From Bacteroidales bacterium (GTDB taxonomy: Bacteria > Bacteroidota > Bacteroidia > Bacteroidales > F082): DNA of 60,075 nucleotides. Positions 60,018-60,075 of this stretch are shown here, piece by piece (position 1 is the stretch's first letter; each line of letters begins with the position of its first letter). The DNA lies in the NCBI GenBank assembly GCA_024400425.1, contig JAKSMV010000020.1, positions 1 to 60,075 of the forward strand. Direction: 5' to 3'. A model generated the notes under the pieces. It searched no databases. It worked only from the letters and a program-made list of their open reading frames with translations, and was not told the DNA's origin. Position numbers and translations under genes: made by a program.

Positions 60018-60075
60018 TTCATTTTCCTAAAATCCGCAAGCAATCTCAATGGCAATCTCAATTGCAGTAAAGAGC

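Noticed and set aside
1..60075. CRISPR arrays
   Set aside because: Tandem repeats present have 7-, 8- or 23-nt periods without spacers of CRISPR size, and no cas genes are visible.

Overview
The window reads as chromosomal DNA of a member of the Bacteroidales (phylum Bacteroidota). The evidence is ten proteins ending in type IX secretion (T9SS) C-terminal sorting domains, a PorG-like T9SS component, promoters of the Bacteroidetes type (TAnnTTTG), start codons without Shine-Dalgarno sequences, and the Bacteroidales gene order porG-uppS-bamA-ompH-ompH. I cannot name the species from sequence alone.

Layout. Positions 1-12,951 hold three large paralogous T9SS surface proteins on the minus strand, with a 95-residue protein carrying an LPXTG/PEP-CTERM-like tail between the second and third. 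Positions 12,952-14,214 have no intact gene; they hold palindromic repeats, a decayed fragment of an AAA/DUF4143 ATPase and a 23-nt tandem repeat. Positions 14,215-20,228 (plus strand) carry a secreted N-acetylmuramoyl-L-alanine amidase, the two subunits of indolepyruvate:ferredoxin oxidoreductase separated by an octanucleotide repeat, and a membrane-anchored M23 peptidase. Positions 20,354-25,911 (minus) carry two small membrane proteins, hutH, hisS and a beta-CASP metallo-beta-lactamase nuclease. Positions 26,014-39,353 are a secreted-protein district: two gingipain-family C25 peptidases flanking a TPR/transmembrane/HTH regulator and a small T9SS protein, then a CotH-kinase T9SS protein, birA and another small T9SS protein.

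Positions 39,429-46,652 contain a DUF4294 protein, an AT-rich insertion with a complete MunI-like type II restriction-modification system (controller, endonuclease, methyltransferase), the clpX-clpP pair, trigger factor, a tRNA-Leu and an orphan OppC-like permease. Positions 46,779-59,966 (plus) carry an NhaC-type antiporter, dprA, rsgA, a T9SS-exported M28 peptidase, NAD kinase, and the envelope-biogenesis cluster porG-uppS-bamA-ompH-ompH.

The theme is export: PorG belongs to the T9SS machinery, BamA and the OmpH/Skp proteins assemble outer-membrane barrels, UppS makes the lipid carrier for peptidoglycan, and the exported products are adhesin-like proteins and peptidases. Intergenic DNA is rich in several families of small palindromic and short-period tandem repeats. 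One palindrome sits in frame inside a surface-protein gene. The most distinctive systems are the MunI-like C-R-M island, the modular T9SS paralogs with shared ends, and the regulator/C25 peptidase neighbourhood.
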